A stretch of DNA of 64,000 nt from an uncultured Clostridia bacterium (GCA_947168565.1 CAMVMM010000003.1:87964-151963); one strand, 5' to 3'; positions 16,947 through 27,363 are shown, counted from the stretch's first letter. Numbers and translations: made by a program. The notes: generated from the sequence alone by a model not told the origin.

Positions 16947-18448
16947 ACCTTCGCCCCGAAGAGATCAGCTCAATTATAAAAGAACAGATCAAAAGCTACC
17001 GCAGCCGCGTGGAGCTTTATGAAACAGGCACCGTTATCCTGGTGGGCGACGGCATCGCCAAGGCGCACGGGCTTCGCAACTGCGTGGCAAACGAAATGCT
17101 TCAGTTTCCGGACGGCAGCGTGGGTATTGCCCAGAATCTGGAGGACGAGATCGTGTCCATCGCCGTGCTTTCCGACACGGCGGATATCCACGAGGGCACC
17201 GAGGTGCACAGGACCGGCAGGGTCGTTTCCGTTCCGGTCGGCTCCGCTTTGCTCGGAAGGATAGTGAACGCGCTCGGCGCTCCCATAGACGGCAAGGGCC
17301 CCGTGCCCTCAAGCGCCACAAGGCCGATAGAGTCCGAGGCGCCCGGCATTATAAGAAGAAAAAGCGTTTCCGTGCCGCTTCAAACCGGCATCAAGGCGAT
17401 AGACAGCATGATCCCGATAGGCAGGGGTCAGCGCGAGCTCATCATTGGCGACCGCCAGACGGGCAAAACCGCCATCGCCGTGGATACCATCATAAATCAG
17501 CGCGGCAAGGACGTTATCTGCATCTACGTTGCAATAGGTCAAAAGAGCAGCTCCGTGGCGCAGATAGCCGACAGGCTTCAGGCGGCGGGCGCGATGGAAT
17601 ACACCATCATAGTTTCCGCCTCCGCGTCCGAGAGCGCCTGCCTTCAGTATATAGCGCCCTATTCGGGCTGCGCCATGGCGGAGTATTTCCGCGAGCAGGG
17701 CAGGGACGTGCTTATTGTGTACGACGATCTTTCCAAGCACGCCGTTGCCTACCGCGCACTTTCACTGCTTATTCGCCGTCCGCCGGGACGAGAGGCGTAC
17801 CCGGGCGACGTGTTCTACCTGCATTCGCGCCTGCTTGAGCGCGCCGCTTGCGTGGCTCCCGAATACGGCGGCGGCTCCATAACCGCCCTTCCCGTGATAG
17901 AAACGCAGGCGGGCGACGTTTCGGCGTACATTCCCACAAACGTTATTTCCATTACCGACGGTCAGATATTCCTTGAAACTGAGCTTTTCCACGCGGGCAT
18001 AATGCCGGCTATCAACCCGGGCATCTCGGTAAGCCGCATCGGCGGCAGCGCGCAGCTCAAGCCCATGAAAAAGGTTTCGGGCGAGCTGAAGCTGCTTTAT
18101 TCGCAGTACCGCGAGCTTCAGGCGTTCGCTCAGTTCGGCAGCGATCTGGACGCGGACACGCGCGCAAGGCTCGATCTTGGCGACCGCATCGTGGAGGTTT
18201 TAAAGCAAAAGCGCAATTCGCCGCTCTCCGTGGGCTGCCAGACCGCCATCATCTACGCCGTCACCAAGGGCTATCTGAACGGCATACCGGTTTCCGGCGT
18301 TGCCGATTATGAGGCCGCGCTGTACGAATTTTTAAAAACGCATCACAGCGGGCTGCTTGCAAGGCTGGACGAAGGCAAGTTCGACGATGAGGACGTTGAA
18401 GCGCTCAAGGCGGCGCTTTCCGATATGAACGCAGCCTACCGCGCGTAA
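16943..18448 (+). CDS. atpA: F0F1 ATP synthase subunit alpha
   Basis: A 501-residue non-catalytic nucleotide-binding subunit of F1. The N-terminal barrel ([18 protein letters not shown]), the P-loop [11 protein letters not shown] near residue 170 and the family signature [17 protein letters not shown] are intact. Length is normal. It is translationally coupled to atpH by a four-base overlap. Confidence 0.96.
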   Translation: MNLRPEEISSIIKEQIKSYRSRVELYETGTVILVGDGIAKAHGLRNCVANEMLQFPDGSVGIAQNLEDEIVSIAVLSDTADIHEGTEVHRTGRVVSVPVGSALLGRIVNALGAPIDGKGPVPSSATRPIESEAPGIIRRKSVSVPLQTGIKAIDSMIPIGRGQRELIIGDRQTGKTAIAVDTIINQRGKDVICIYVAIGQKSSSVAQIADRLQAAGAMEYTIIVSASASESACLQYIAPYSGCAMAEYFREQGRDVLIVYDDLSKHAVAYRALSLLIRRPPGREAYPGDVFYLHSRLLERAACVAPEYGGGSITALPVIETQAGDVSAYIPTNVISITDGQIFLETELFHAGIMPAINPGISVSRIGGSAQLKPMKKVSGELKLLYSQYRELQAFAQFGSDLDADTRARLDLGDRIVEVLKQKRNSPLSVGCQTAIIYAVTKGYLNGIPVSGVADYEAALYEFLKTHHSGLLARLDEGKFDDEDVEALKAALSDMNAAYRA

Positions 18449-18479
18449 GGCAAAAGGATTTGGAGATGGATTATAAGCT

Positions 18480-19406
18480 ATGAGCGCAAATATCAAGCGG
18501 CTCAAATTAAGAATACGAAGCGTTGAATCAACGCTGCACCTCACCAAGGCGATGCAGCTCGTGGCGTCCGGCAAGATACGCAGGGCAACCGAGATGCTTG
18601 CCGCCTCGCGCAGCTATTCGGACGCCGTGAAAAGCGTTGTTACCGCGCTGGCAAAAAGCCCGGAGTGCGCCGCCTCGCCGTATATCGCGGGGCATAAGGG
18701 GAGCGAAAGCGCCGAAAAAACGCTGCTTATCGTTATCGCGGGCGACCGCGGGCTTGCAGGAGGCTATAATGCAAACGCCTTCCGCCTTGCGGACACGGTG
18801 GGGGCAAGCGAGATCGTGCCGATAGGCAAGCGCAGCGTGGACAGGGCGCTGAGCGGCAGCCACGGCAGGATGAGCCCGCTTTCGGAGGGCTTTCCCACCG
18901 AGCATTTCAAGCCGGAGGACGCAAAGGCGCTCTCCGAGCGGATCTGCGAGAGCTATCTTGGCGGAAATATAGACAGGGTGATGATAGTTTCAACCCGCTA
19001 CGTTTCGGTTTTAACTCAAAACGCCGTGCTTTCGCAGCTTCTTCCCCTCGATGAAAACGCATCAAGAGAGCTGTTTTCAAACAGGGGCAGGAATCAGCTC
19101 AAAAATCAAAAGGAAAACGACACGGCCGAGGCGGAGCATGAAATAGCCTCCGCCGCAAGCATGATCTTCGAGCCCTCGCCCGAGGCGGTGCTGAAGGTGG
19201 CGATACCGGAATACCTTTCAAGCATGATCTACGGCGCGGTGCGCGAAAGCTTTGCAAGCGAGGTTGCCGCAAGAAGGTTCGCCATGGATTCCGCAACCAA
19301 AAACGGCATCGTGATGAAGGATAATCTCAGCCTTGAGTACAACAGAGCGCGCCAGGGCGCCATCACTCAGGAGATAGTGGAGATAGTTGCCGGCGCGGGC
19401 GAATAG
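18480..19406 (+). CDS. atpG: F0F1 ATP synthase subunit gamma
   Basis: A 308-residue central shaft subunit. The N terminus IKRLKLRIRSVESTLHLTKAMQLVASGKIRRA and the C-terminal coiled-coil segment ARRFAMDSATKNG..LEYNRARQGAITQEIVEIVAGA are diagnostic. An insert rich in Asn, Lys and Glu around residues 195-225 makes it about 20 residues longer than common forms. Confidence 0.94.
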   Translation: MSANIKRLKLRIRSVESTLHLTKAMQLVASGKIRRATEMLAASRSYSDAVKSVVTALAKSPECAASPYIAGHKGSESAEKTLLIVIAGDRGLAGGYNANAFRLADTVGASEIVPIGKRSVDRALSGSHGRMSPLSEGFPTEHFKPEDAKALSERICESYLGGNIDRVMIVSTRYVSVLTQNAVLSQLLPLDENASRELFSNRGRNQLKNQKENDTAEAEHEIASAASMIFEPSPEAVLKVAIPEYLSSMIYGAVRESFASEVAARRFAMDSATKNGIVMKDNLSLEYNRARQGAITQEIVEIVAGAGE

Positions 19407-19478
19407 CGGCGCGAAGGAAAACGGGCGCAAAAAGGTATGCGCAGGAAAAAACTAATCTAATCTGTAAATTTCGGATGA

Positions 19479-20915
<1,437 letters not shown>

Positions 20916-20934
20916 CGCCTGACGCGCATCAAAA

Positions 20935-21201
20935 ATGAAGGAATATCATCTCAGGATCTCAACCCCTGCCGGGGATAAATACAATGGCGAAGCGGTGCGG
21001 CTCTCCGTTCGGGGAACGGAGGGCTCCCTCGGCATACTCGCCGGGCATATCCCGTTTGTAACCGTTTTAAAGCCTGCGGACTGTCATTTCATCCTGCCGA
21101 GCGGTGAAACGCGGGAGTTCTCCTGCGGAAGCGGCATTCTGCTTGTGGAAAGCGAAAGCGTTACGGTGCTTTCAAGCCAAATAAGCATGAAGGGGCAGTG
21201 A
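20935..21201 (+). CDS. atpC: F0F1 ATP synthase subunit epsilon, short form
   Basis: An 88-residue protein comprising only the N-terminal beta-sandwich that binds gamma and the c ring (VRGTEGSLGILAGHIPFVTVLKP, then GSGILLVESESVTVLSS). Usual bacterial epsilon subunits are 130-140 residues, with a C-terminal two-helix arm that inhibits ATP hydrolysis. Here the frame stops cleanly at MKGQ and the following bases do not code the arm in another frame. The enzyme should couple normally but lack arm-mediated inhibition. Confidence 0.88.
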   Translation: MKEYHLRISTPAGDKYNGEAVRLSVRGTEGSLGILAGHIPFVTVLKPADCHFILPSGETREFSCGSGILLVESESVTVLSSQISMKGQ

Positions 21202-21236
21202 GCCTGTCCTTCGCGGCGTAAAGCGATTTAAAGGAG

Positions 21237-21485
21237 ATGATTCTTATGATGTACGCAGGCTTTGCGATGATGCTTTTTTCGATAATTCTTCGCCTTTACG
21301 GGGCAGAGGCTCTGCCTCTTATACTTGGGATAATCGGCTTTATAATGGCGGTAGCCGGCGCGCCCTATAAATGGGCAAAGCCCGAGCCCGACCCGTGGGA
21401 GGAGGATGAGAAGAGCGAAAAGGACGATCTTATCGGGGATGCGTGGAAGGTGAACGCCACGCAAACCAACGTCGATACCGAATGA
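21237..21485 (+). CDS. Small two-helix membrane protein of the atp operon
   Basis: An 82-residue protein after AAAGGAG. Two hydrophobic helices (residues 5-20 and 27-42) are followed by an acidic tail rich in Asp, Glu and Trp (KPEPDPWEEDEKSEKDD). It lies 35 bases after atpC and before the operon terminator, so it is cotranscribed with ATP synthase. No family is recognised. A role in F0 assembly is possible but purely inferred from position. Confidence 0.6.
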   Translation: MILMMYAGFAMMLFSIILRLYGAEALPLILGIIGFIMAVAGAPYKWAKPEPDPWEEDEKSEKDDLIGDAWKVNATQTNVDTE

Positions 21486-21489
21486 ACCC

Positions 21490-21517
21490 AAGAGGAGGCG
21501 AAAGCCTCTTTTTTTCT
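21490..21517 (+). terminator. Terminator of the ATP synthase operon
   Basis: AGAGG stem with GCGAAAGC-type loop region, CCTCT and a run of seven T, a few bases after the small membrane protein stop. Confidence 0.8.
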
Positions 21518-21534
21518 ATATTTTGCTTCGCCTA

Positions 21535-21563
21535 TTGCTTTTTCTGCCATTCTGCATTATAAT
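21535..21563 (+). promoter_or_regulatory. Promoter of the thiamine riboswitch transcript
   Basis: TTGCTT, 17 bases, TATAAT; the start point would lie about 15 bases before the TPP aptamer. Confidence 0.65.
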
Positions 21564-21585
21564 AGCGCACGGAAAACAAAATAGC

Positions 21586-21720
21586 TCCGCTGGGCGCGCG
21601 TTTCATTCTGTGAAAACGCTGAGATAGAGCCTTTGAACCTGTTGGGGTAATGCCTGCGTAGGGAAGCGGTACGGAAATACAAGCATTCTATGCCTCCGCA
21701 CCGTTTGCGGGGGTTTTGTT
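21586..21720 (+). promoter_or_regulatory. TPP (THI-box) riboswitch with terminator
   Basis: The conserved core is plain: CTGAGAT (21629-21635 region), GAACCTG, GGTAATGCCTGCGTAGGGAA. P1 closes as CCGCT with AGCGG (about 21587-21591 and 21665-21669). Downstream, CCTCCGCA / TGCGGGGG and TTTTG (21693-21718) form an intrinsic terminator, so thiamine pyrophosphate is expected to stop transcription before the transporter gene. Confidence 0.93.
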
Positions 21721-21734
21721 TTTCGGGAGAAGTT

Positions 21735-22763
21735 ATGTTTAAATCCAAATCATCCCTCTGCTCAAGGCTGCTTGCCCTCGCGCTTGCCGCGCTCGCGCTG
21801 TTCGTGCTCACCGGCCTCGTCCGCAGCTCCGCCGCGCTCGCCGAAACCGCGCAGACCACGGGCGAATCCACCGTGACCACGGGCGAAACCGCGCAGACCA
21901 CGGGCGAATCCGCCGAAACCGCGGGCAAATCCACCGAAACCACGGGCGAATCCGCCGAAACCACGGGCGAATCCACCGAAACCACGGGCGAATCCGCCGA
22001 AACCACGGGCGAATCCGCCGAAACCACCGGCGAAAGCGAAGCAGCCGGGGAGGACGAAAAGGCGAAGGCGGAGGAAGAAGCCGCCACAAAGCGCCGCAGC
22101 ACCATCCTTGCCATAATCGGCGGCGCTATCGCCGCGGCGTTCATCGTGCTGATCGCGTTCACCCATTTCGGCAAAAAGGGCATCGCAAATAAAAAAATCA
22201 CCGCCTCGCAGCTCACCGAAAGCGCGCTCATGGTCGCGGTTGCCACCGTTTGCAGCCTTATCAAAATAGACCTGCCCTTCGGCGGCGGCGTGACAATAGT
22301 CAGCATGCTGCCCCTCGTTATCATCAGCCACCGCTACGGCTGGCGCTGGGGCGTCACCACCGCCTTTGTTTACAGCCTTATCCAGCTCATCTTCGGGCTG
22401 GACAACGTCGGCTATGCCACAAGCACCGCGATGGCGTTCGGCGTTATCTTCCTTGATTACATCGTGGCATACACCGTTATCGGCCTTGCAGGCGCGTTTG
22501 GAAACAGCACCAAGGGCATTGTGAACGGCATACTCGTCACCTTCTTCCTGCGCTTTCTGTGCCATTACGTTACCGGCGTGTGGATCTGGGATGAATGGAT
22601 GCCCGAAAAGTTCTTCGGCCTCACCATGACCTCCCCCTGGATCTATTCCGCCCTCTACAACGGCTGGTATATGCTGGCGGAAACCGTTATCACCGTCGTC
22701 GTGGCGCTGATCGTGAATAAAAACGTAAAGGGCTTCTTCAGCAGAGTGGACGAAGCAATGTAA
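21735..22763 (+). CDS. thiT: ThiT-like ECF thiamine transporter S component, extended
   Basis: A 342-residue protein behind a TPP riboswitch. The C-terminal 190 residues match ThiT, the thiamine-binding S component of ECF transporters: LTESALMVAVATVCSLIKIDLPFGGGVTIVSMLPLVIISHRYGWRWGV, a six-helix core, and C-terminal WIYSALYNGWYMLAE with the Trp/Tyr-rich binding pocket. Ahead of it is an unusual extension: a hydrophobic signal-like helix (residues 10-32), an array of seven-residue ETTGESA repeats (about 35-105), and a second membrane helix. The extension should place a repeat loop outside the cell. The ECF energising module is not in the window. Confidence 0.88.
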   Translation: MFKSKSSLCSRLLALALAALALFVLTGLVRSSAALAETAQTTGESTVTTGETAQTTGESAETAGKSTETTGESAETTGESTETTGESAETTGESAETTGESEAAGEDEKAKAEEEAATKRRSTILAIIGGAIAAAFIVLIAFTHFGKKGIANKKITASQLTESALMVAVATVCSLIKIDLPFGGGVTIVSMLPLVIISHRYGWRWGVTTAFVYSLIQLIFGLDNVGYATSTAMAFGVIFLDYIVAYTVIGLAGAFGNSTKGIVNGILVTFFLRFLCHYVTGVWIWDEWMPEKFFGLTMTSPWIYSALYNGWYMLAETVITVVVALIVNKNVKGFFSRVDEAM

Positions 22764-22794
22764 GCTTCTGCCCGGGCTTTCCAAAAATAATCGA

Positions 22795-22824
22795 ACCGCT
22801 GCCTCAAATCGGGCGGCGGTTTTT
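22795..22824 (+). terminator. Terminator after thiT
   Basis: ACCGCTGCC / GGCGGCGGT stem with a T run, 30 bases after the stop. Confidence 0.75.
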
Positions 22825-22920
22825 GCATATACGCGGGCTTGCATATACGCGGGTTGCATATAAGCGGGTTGCATATAAGCGGGCTTGCATATAAAGCTGT
22901 TTTGCATATAAAGCTGTATT
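22825..22920. repeat. Six-unit 15-17 base tandem repeat
   Basis: Six units start with GCATATA (at 22825, 22841, 22856, 22871, 22887, 22904). The first four read GCATATAMGCGGGYTT-like and the last two GCATATAAAGCTGT. It fills the gap between the thiT terminator and the convergent regulator gene. No open frame uses it. Confidence 0.8.
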
Positions 22921-22938
22921 ACGTCCCGCAGCTTTCGG

Positions 22939-23142
22939 TCATTCATCCTTTATTCGCTCTATCACGTCGCTCACCTCGCAGTCGAGTATCGCGCAAAGCT
23001 CATCCAGCGTTTTGGTGGTTATCGCCGCGCCGTGCTTCATGCGGTGTATCGTGTTTGCCGGTATGCCCTGCTTGTAGATCAATTCATAGGTGGTTATGTT
23101 TTTCTTGAGCAGGGTTTCCCAAAATGGGCGGTAGCTTATCAT
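22939..23142 (-). CDS. Small XRE-family (Cro/CI) regulator
   Basis: A 67-residue protein that is essentially one helix-turn-helix of the Cro/C1 type (ITTYELIYKQGIPANTIHRMKHGAAITTKTLDELCAILDCEVSDVIE). It overlaps the end of the second XRE gene by four bases, so the two are coupled. Proteins of this size act as dimers on palindromic operators, and palindromes are present upstream at 23411-23482. Confidence 0.82.
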   Translation of the reverse strand: MISYRPFWETLLKKNITTYELIYKQGIPANTIHRMKHGAAITTKTLDELCAILDCEVSDVIERIKDE

Positions 23143-23351
23143 TCAAAGCTTCTCCTGTCGGTTCTTCCAAGCAGATAATCGGTAGTTACTTTATAAAAAT
23201 CGGCAAGCTTCAAAAGGTGCTCAAGCGGTATCGTTTGAAAGCCGCGCTCATAGCGTGAATAAACGGTCTGCGCTATGCCGAGATATTCCGCTATATCCGC
23301 CTGCTTTAAGTCGTGATCCTCGCGCATATCGCGCAGCCTTTTAAAATACAT
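23139..23351 (-). CDS. Small XRE-family regulator
   Basis: A 70-residue helix-turn-helix protein (LRDMREDHDLKQADIAEYLGIAQTVYSRYERGFQTIPLEHLLKLADFYKVTTDYLLG), a typical SinR/phage-repressor-like XRE domain. ATG 23351 begins the conserved N terminus; AAGGCGG lies upstream. It is transcribed away from the giant secreted protein gene, with a shared 157-base regulatory gap containing two palindromes. Confidence 0.85.
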   Translation of the reverse strand: MYFKRLRDMREDHDLKQADIAEYLGIAQTVYSRYERGFQTIPLEHLLKLADFYKVTTDYLLGRTDRRSFE

Positions 23352-23410
23352 TATTAACCGCCTTATCTCCCCCCTGAGTATCCATAACAGTATGCGGAAG
23401 AACCTCCGCA

Positions 23411-23482
23411 ATAGTACAAATCGATACTATTGACTTTACCATACTTTCGTGATAAGATTACAATGAAGTACTTATAAGTACT
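23411..23482 (+). promoter_or_regulatory. Promoter with two palindromic operator candidates
   Basis: TTGACT (23430-23435), 17 bases, TAAGAT (23453-23458) precede the giant gene. ATAGTACAAATCGATACTAT (23411-23430) is an interrupted palindrome touching the -35. AGTACTTATAAGTACT (23467-23482) is a perfect 16-bp palindrome at the expected transcript start. Both share AGTA half sites, a fit for one of the adjacent XRE dimers. Confidence 0.7.
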
Positions 23483-23508
23483 ACCAAATCATTTCAGGAG
23501 GTCACACT

Positions 23509-26500
23509 ATGAAGAAAAAACTCGTATCCCTTATCGCCTTCGCCCTCGCTCTTGTGATGGCGATGAGTGCTCTGCCAGCTGGGGCGGTCAGCCTGCGGCA
23601 GAAAGATGGTGGCACACAAGCGGAAGCTGCCGTTTGCGCAGAAGAACGCGAGCAGGACATCGATCCTAATGCAGCGATCGCTTCAGAGAAAATAGATGAG
23701 TTCAATGCGAGCAAAGGCACGGATTGGATGTATTGGGGTCAGGGTGACAGCCCGTGGGGCAGTATCCGTCTTGGCGGCGGCTCCAACACCATGCAATCAT
23801 CCGGCTGCCTTGTAACGCAGATCACAAAGGCGGCGATCCAGTCTGGAAGCAGACCTTCCGACAATTCATTCACGCCGTACACTATGGCAACTGCGCTCAA
23901 TAATGCCGGCGGTTTCGACTCTTACGGAAACCTGCTTAGCTGCGCCACTGCCGCAAACATTGTTGGCAACGGTTTCACCTATCTCGGTCAGGTCGAATTA
24001 GGCAATGTATCCCCTGCAAATGCGAAGAATACGATCATGAACTATGTTCGCAGCGGCGAACAGGTTATTGTTTGCGTTTCCGGCGGTCCTGCAACCGGCC
24101 CGACACACTTTGTGCTTATCGATAACAATCGTGCGCTTTCGACTGGCGACACCTATATTTTCGATACAGTTGACAATCCTTGGCACTCGGAAAACGTGGG
24201 AAAAACTATCGCAGGAAGAGGCTACACCACGGTGAAGCATATCAAGAGATTCAAGGGTAACAGCAATTACCCCGATAAGCCGACGGTCAGCGTTGTAAAC
24301 ATGACTGATTTGTCTAACGCCATAGAGGATTGGTATTCCGTTCATGTATCATGGAATGCGTGCGGTTCAAATGCAAGTTGGTATGATCTGTATATATATC
24401 CGGCTAATTCCAGTACGCCGTCACGGGTAATTTATAGAATTGATCGTTGCTACTATAATCTGCAGTTATCTCCGGGCAGCTATAGGTTTCAGGTTGCATC
24501 CGTCAATTCCATGAATCCGGATGTGTATCATACTCATTCAGATGTCACTGCTACAATCACAATAGAAAACTTTTCTTCAACATTTTTACACCATGTAGCA
24601 TATTATGGGGGGCATACATATGCGTTGCTGCGTATTATAAAAGCGGCCGACTGGCATCAGGCGCAGCAACTCTGCGAGTTGCTTGGAGGACATCTTGTAA
24701 CGATAACAAGTGCTGGCGAAAATAACGCTGTTCTTAATCTCATAAAGAATGCAGGCGGAGATGCTATGAGTCAAACGTTCCTCGGCGCAACGGATGAGGC
24801 GGCAGAAGGAACTTGGAAGTGGATAACGGGTGAAAGCTTCTCATATACCAACTGGAACTCGAATCAGCCCGATAATTATAACGGACAAGAGGATTATCTG
24901 ACCATTTATTCAGGTGACGGAACCTGGAATGATTCCAGTGAAGAATTTGTACACTATATAGTTGTTGAATTCGATCATACATACAACGATATGCCGGCAG
25001 AGATTCTTAAAACTGCGACTTACAACGGGCATATTTACACCATTTACAAGACTACAACTTATAATTGGGATAAGGCAAAAGCTTTTTGCGAAGCACAGGG
25101 AGGAACTCTCGTTTGTATAAACACCGCTGCTGAACAGAGTTTTCTTAATTCTTTCACTCAGGATTTGAAATACGGAGCTGCGTTTATAGGAGCCACGGAT
25201 GCTGAAACCGAAGGAACTTGGATGTGGTTGTCAGGCGAACCCGTGACCTACACCAACTGGAATACGGGCGAACCCGATGCCGGTACGGCAGGTTATTCAT
25301 CATTGATGTTTTTAGATTCAGCAAAAAAAGGCAAGTGGGCAGATATAATCAGTTTTAATTCCTTAAACTATATCATTATGGAGAAAGCCGTCACATACAC
25401 CGTAACCTTCAAGGATTGGAACGGCACGGTTCTCAAGACTCAAACCGTTGAGCATGGCAAGGCAGCGACCGCTCCCGCGAATCCCTCGCGCCCCGGTTAT
25501 ACCTTTACGGGGTGGGATAAGGCGTTCAACAACGTTACCTCCAATTTGACCGTCAACGCCCAGTACAGCATCAACACTTACACCGTAACCTTTAAGGATT
25601 GGAACGGCGCGGTATTGAAAGAACAGACCGTTAATCACGGCTCCTCTGCCACGGCGCCCGCGAACCCCACACGCCCGGGTTACGTTTTCACAGGTTGGGA
25701 TAAGTCATTCTCCAATGTAACGAGCAATCTTACAGTTAACGCTCTTTATGATGTTGCTCCTACACCCACTCCGACGCCCACGCCGACCCCGACCCCCACA
25801 CCCACTCCCACTCCCACTGCCGCTCCTATCACGCCGAATCCGGACGAGCCGCAAATCGTCGTCGATACCAAGACTGTTTTGGCGAACAGCACCGTCACCG
25901 TGGACGTATCCCTTCTGAACAACCCGGGCATCGTTTCGATGGCGTTGACGGTCGATTTCGACGAGCGTCTTGAGCTTGTGAGCGTGACCGACAGCGGCCT
26001 TCTCCCCGGTCAGGTGCATTCGCCCACAATGGGCAATCCCTACACGCTGTTCTGGTCGAACGACACAGCGCTTGAAAACTACGTTGTAGACGGCGTCCTT
26101 GCGACCTTGACCTTTGCGATCCCCGAGGATATGCCGGTCGGCGAGTACCCGATCACGATCAGCTACGACCTTGACAACTACGATATCTACAACTGCGATG
26201 TTGAGACCGTTGAATTCGCGGTGGTGAACGGCAAGGTGAATGTTATCGATGTGCTGATCGGCGACGTGAACACCGATACCAAGGTCAACAACCTCGATAA
26301 GCTCGTTTTCACAAGGTTCCTTGCAAAGTGGGCAGATTATCCCGAATCGGTCATCAATATGATCGCGGCGGATGTGAACCTTGATACCAAGGTCAATAAT
26401 CTTGATAAGCTTATCCTCACAAGGCATCTCGCAAGGTGGGCGGGCTATGAGACTCTGCCGTACACCGCGAAATCCGCGCACGAAGCAAAGCACGCCGAGA

Positions 26501-27291
26501 TCAAGGGCGATGAGCCGACGATCATCGTTGACTCCGTTACCGCGAACCCCGGCGAGACCGTAACGGTCAACGTCAGCCTTGCGAACAACCCCGGCATCGT
26601 TTCGATGTCGCTTACGATGGCGTTCGATCCTATGCTCGAGCTTGTGGCGGTAAACGACACGGGTCTGCTTCCCGGCAAGGTGCATTCGCCCACGCTCGGC
26701 AACCCCTACACCCTGTTCTGGGCAAATGATACCGCGCTTGAAAACTACGTTGTCAACGGCTCGCTCGTGGAGCTTACCTTCAAGCTCTCCGAGGATGCCG
26801 CGCCCGGCACCTACCCAATCACGATCACTTATGATCTTGATAACTACGATATCTATAACTGCGATGTCGAGCTGGTAGAGTTTGCGGTCGTAAACGGCGG
26901 CGTGACCTATCAGCCCGCCGAACCCGCGACCCACATCGTGACCTTCATCGACCAGATCACCGGCGAAGTTATCGCGGAAGCCACGGTAAACCACGGCGAA
27001 GCGGCGGCTGCTCCCGAAGCGCCCGCGCACGAGTGGTACAGCTTCATCGGCTGGGACGCGGATTTCAGCTCCGTAACGGAGGATATGACCGTTACCGCGC
27101 AGTATGCCGAGAAGGGCGACGTGAACGGCGACGGAGCGGTGAATATTGAGGACACGCTCTGCTATATGCGCCTGCTCATATCGGATGCGCCGCCCGAGGG
27201 AGCGAGCGAGGTTGACTTCAACGGCGACGGCCTTGCCGACCTGCTGGACGTGCTGCTGCTTATGAGGCGCGTGCTGGCGGCGGGAAGCTGA
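23509..27291 (+). CDS. Giant secreted C39-like/lectin/cohesin/dockerin protein
   Basis: A 1260-residue modular exoprotein after AGGAGG. Order: signal peptide (1-26); C39-like cysteine peptidase region (about 68-250; candidate Cys in SSGCLVTQ, His in THFVLID); fibronectin-III-like strand set (256-352); two C-type-lectin-like domains (363-488, 500-628; GGHLVTITSAGEN, GTWKWITGE); two InlB/Flg_new repeats (628-748; PGYTFTGWDK); a PT-repeat linker (749-775); cohesin-like domain (about 779-912); dockerin-like pair (918-985; DVNTDTKVNNLDKL); a second near-identical cohesin (1000-1136); a third InlB-type repeat; a C-terminal dockerin (1203-1260; GDVNGDGAVN). No sortase motif. It probably acts on the cell surface or in an extracellular complex. 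The first half is AT-richer than the second, which suggests assembly by module exchange. Confidence 0.85.
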   Translation: MKKKLVSLIAFALALVMAMSALPAGAVSLRQKDGGTQAEAAVCAEEREQDIDPNAAIASEKIDEFNASKGTDWMYWGQGDSPWGSIRLGGGSNTMQSSGCLVTQITKAAIQSGSRPSDNSFTPYTMATALNNAGGFDSYGNLLSCATAANIVGNGFTYLGQVELGNVSPANAKNTIMNYVRSGEQVIVCVSGGPATGPTHFVLIDNNRALSTGDTYIFDTVDNPWHSENVGKTIAGRGYTTVKHIKRFKGNSNYPDKPTVSVVNMTDLSNAIEDWYSVHVSWNACGSNASWYDLYIYPANSSTPSRVIYRIDRCYYNLQLSPGSYRFQVASVNSMNPDVYHTHSDVTATITIENFSSTFLHHVAYYGGHTYALLRIIKAADWHQAQQLCELLGGHLVTITSAGENNAVLNLIKNAGGDAMSQTFLGATDEAAEGTWKWITGESFSYTNWNSNQPDNYNGQEDYLTIYSGDGTWNDSSEEFVHYIVVEFDHTYNDMPAEILKTATYNGHIYTIYKTTTYNWDKAKAFCEAQGGTLVCINTAAEQSFLNSFTQDLKYGAAFIGATDAETEGTWMWLSGEPVTYTNWNTGEPDAGTAGYSSLMFLDSAKKGKWADIISFNSLNYIIMEKAVTYTVTFKDWNGTVLKTQTVEHGKAATAPANPSRPGYTFTGWDKAFNNVTSNLTVNAQYSINTYTVTFKDWNGAVLKEQTVNHGSSATAPANPTRPGYVFTGWDKSFSNVTSNLTVNALYDVAPTPTPTPTPTPTPTPTPTPTAAPITPNPDEPQIVVDTKTVLANSTVTVDVSLLNNPGIVSMALTVDFDERLELVSVTDSGLLPGQVHSPTMGNPYTLFWSNDTALENYVVDGVLATLTFAIPEDMPVGEYPITISYDLDNYDIYNCDVETVEFAVVNGKVNVIDVLIGDVNTDTKVNNLDKLVFTRFLAKWADYPESVINMIAADVNLDTKVNNLDKLILTRHLARWAGYETLPYTAKSAHEAKHAEIKGDEPTIIVDSVTANPGETVTVNVSLANNPGIVSMSLTMAFDPMLELVAVNDTGLLPGKVHSPTLGNPYTLFWANDTALENYVVNGSLVELTFKLSEDAAPGTYPITITYDLDNYDIYNCDVELVEFAVVNGGVTYQPAEPATHIVTFIDQITGEVIAEATVNHGEAAAAPEAPAHEWYSFIGWDADFSSVTEDMTVTAQYAEKGDVNGDGAVNIEDTLCYMRLLISDAPPEGASEVDFNGDGLADLLDVLLLMRRVLAAGS

Positions 27292-27331
27292 GCATTTACC
27301 ATTGATACCGTCTGACTCAAAAGCTTGCCAC

Positions 27332-27363
27332 GGGGCGCCGGACTTCGGTTCGGCGCCCTTTGG
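27332..27363 (+). terminator. Terminator after the giant secreted protein gene
   Basis: GGGGCGCCG and CGGCGCCC form a strong stem over a ten-base loop, followed by TTT. Confidence 0.7.

Noticed and set aside
22825-22920. Second CRISPR array
   Set aside because: Units are 15-17 bases in direct tandem with no spacers.
21762-22946. Minus-strand frame with GFARGFGG repeats
   Set aside because: It is the reverse reading of the ThiT ETTGESA repeat; the TPP riboswitch and ThiT motifs settle the plus strand.
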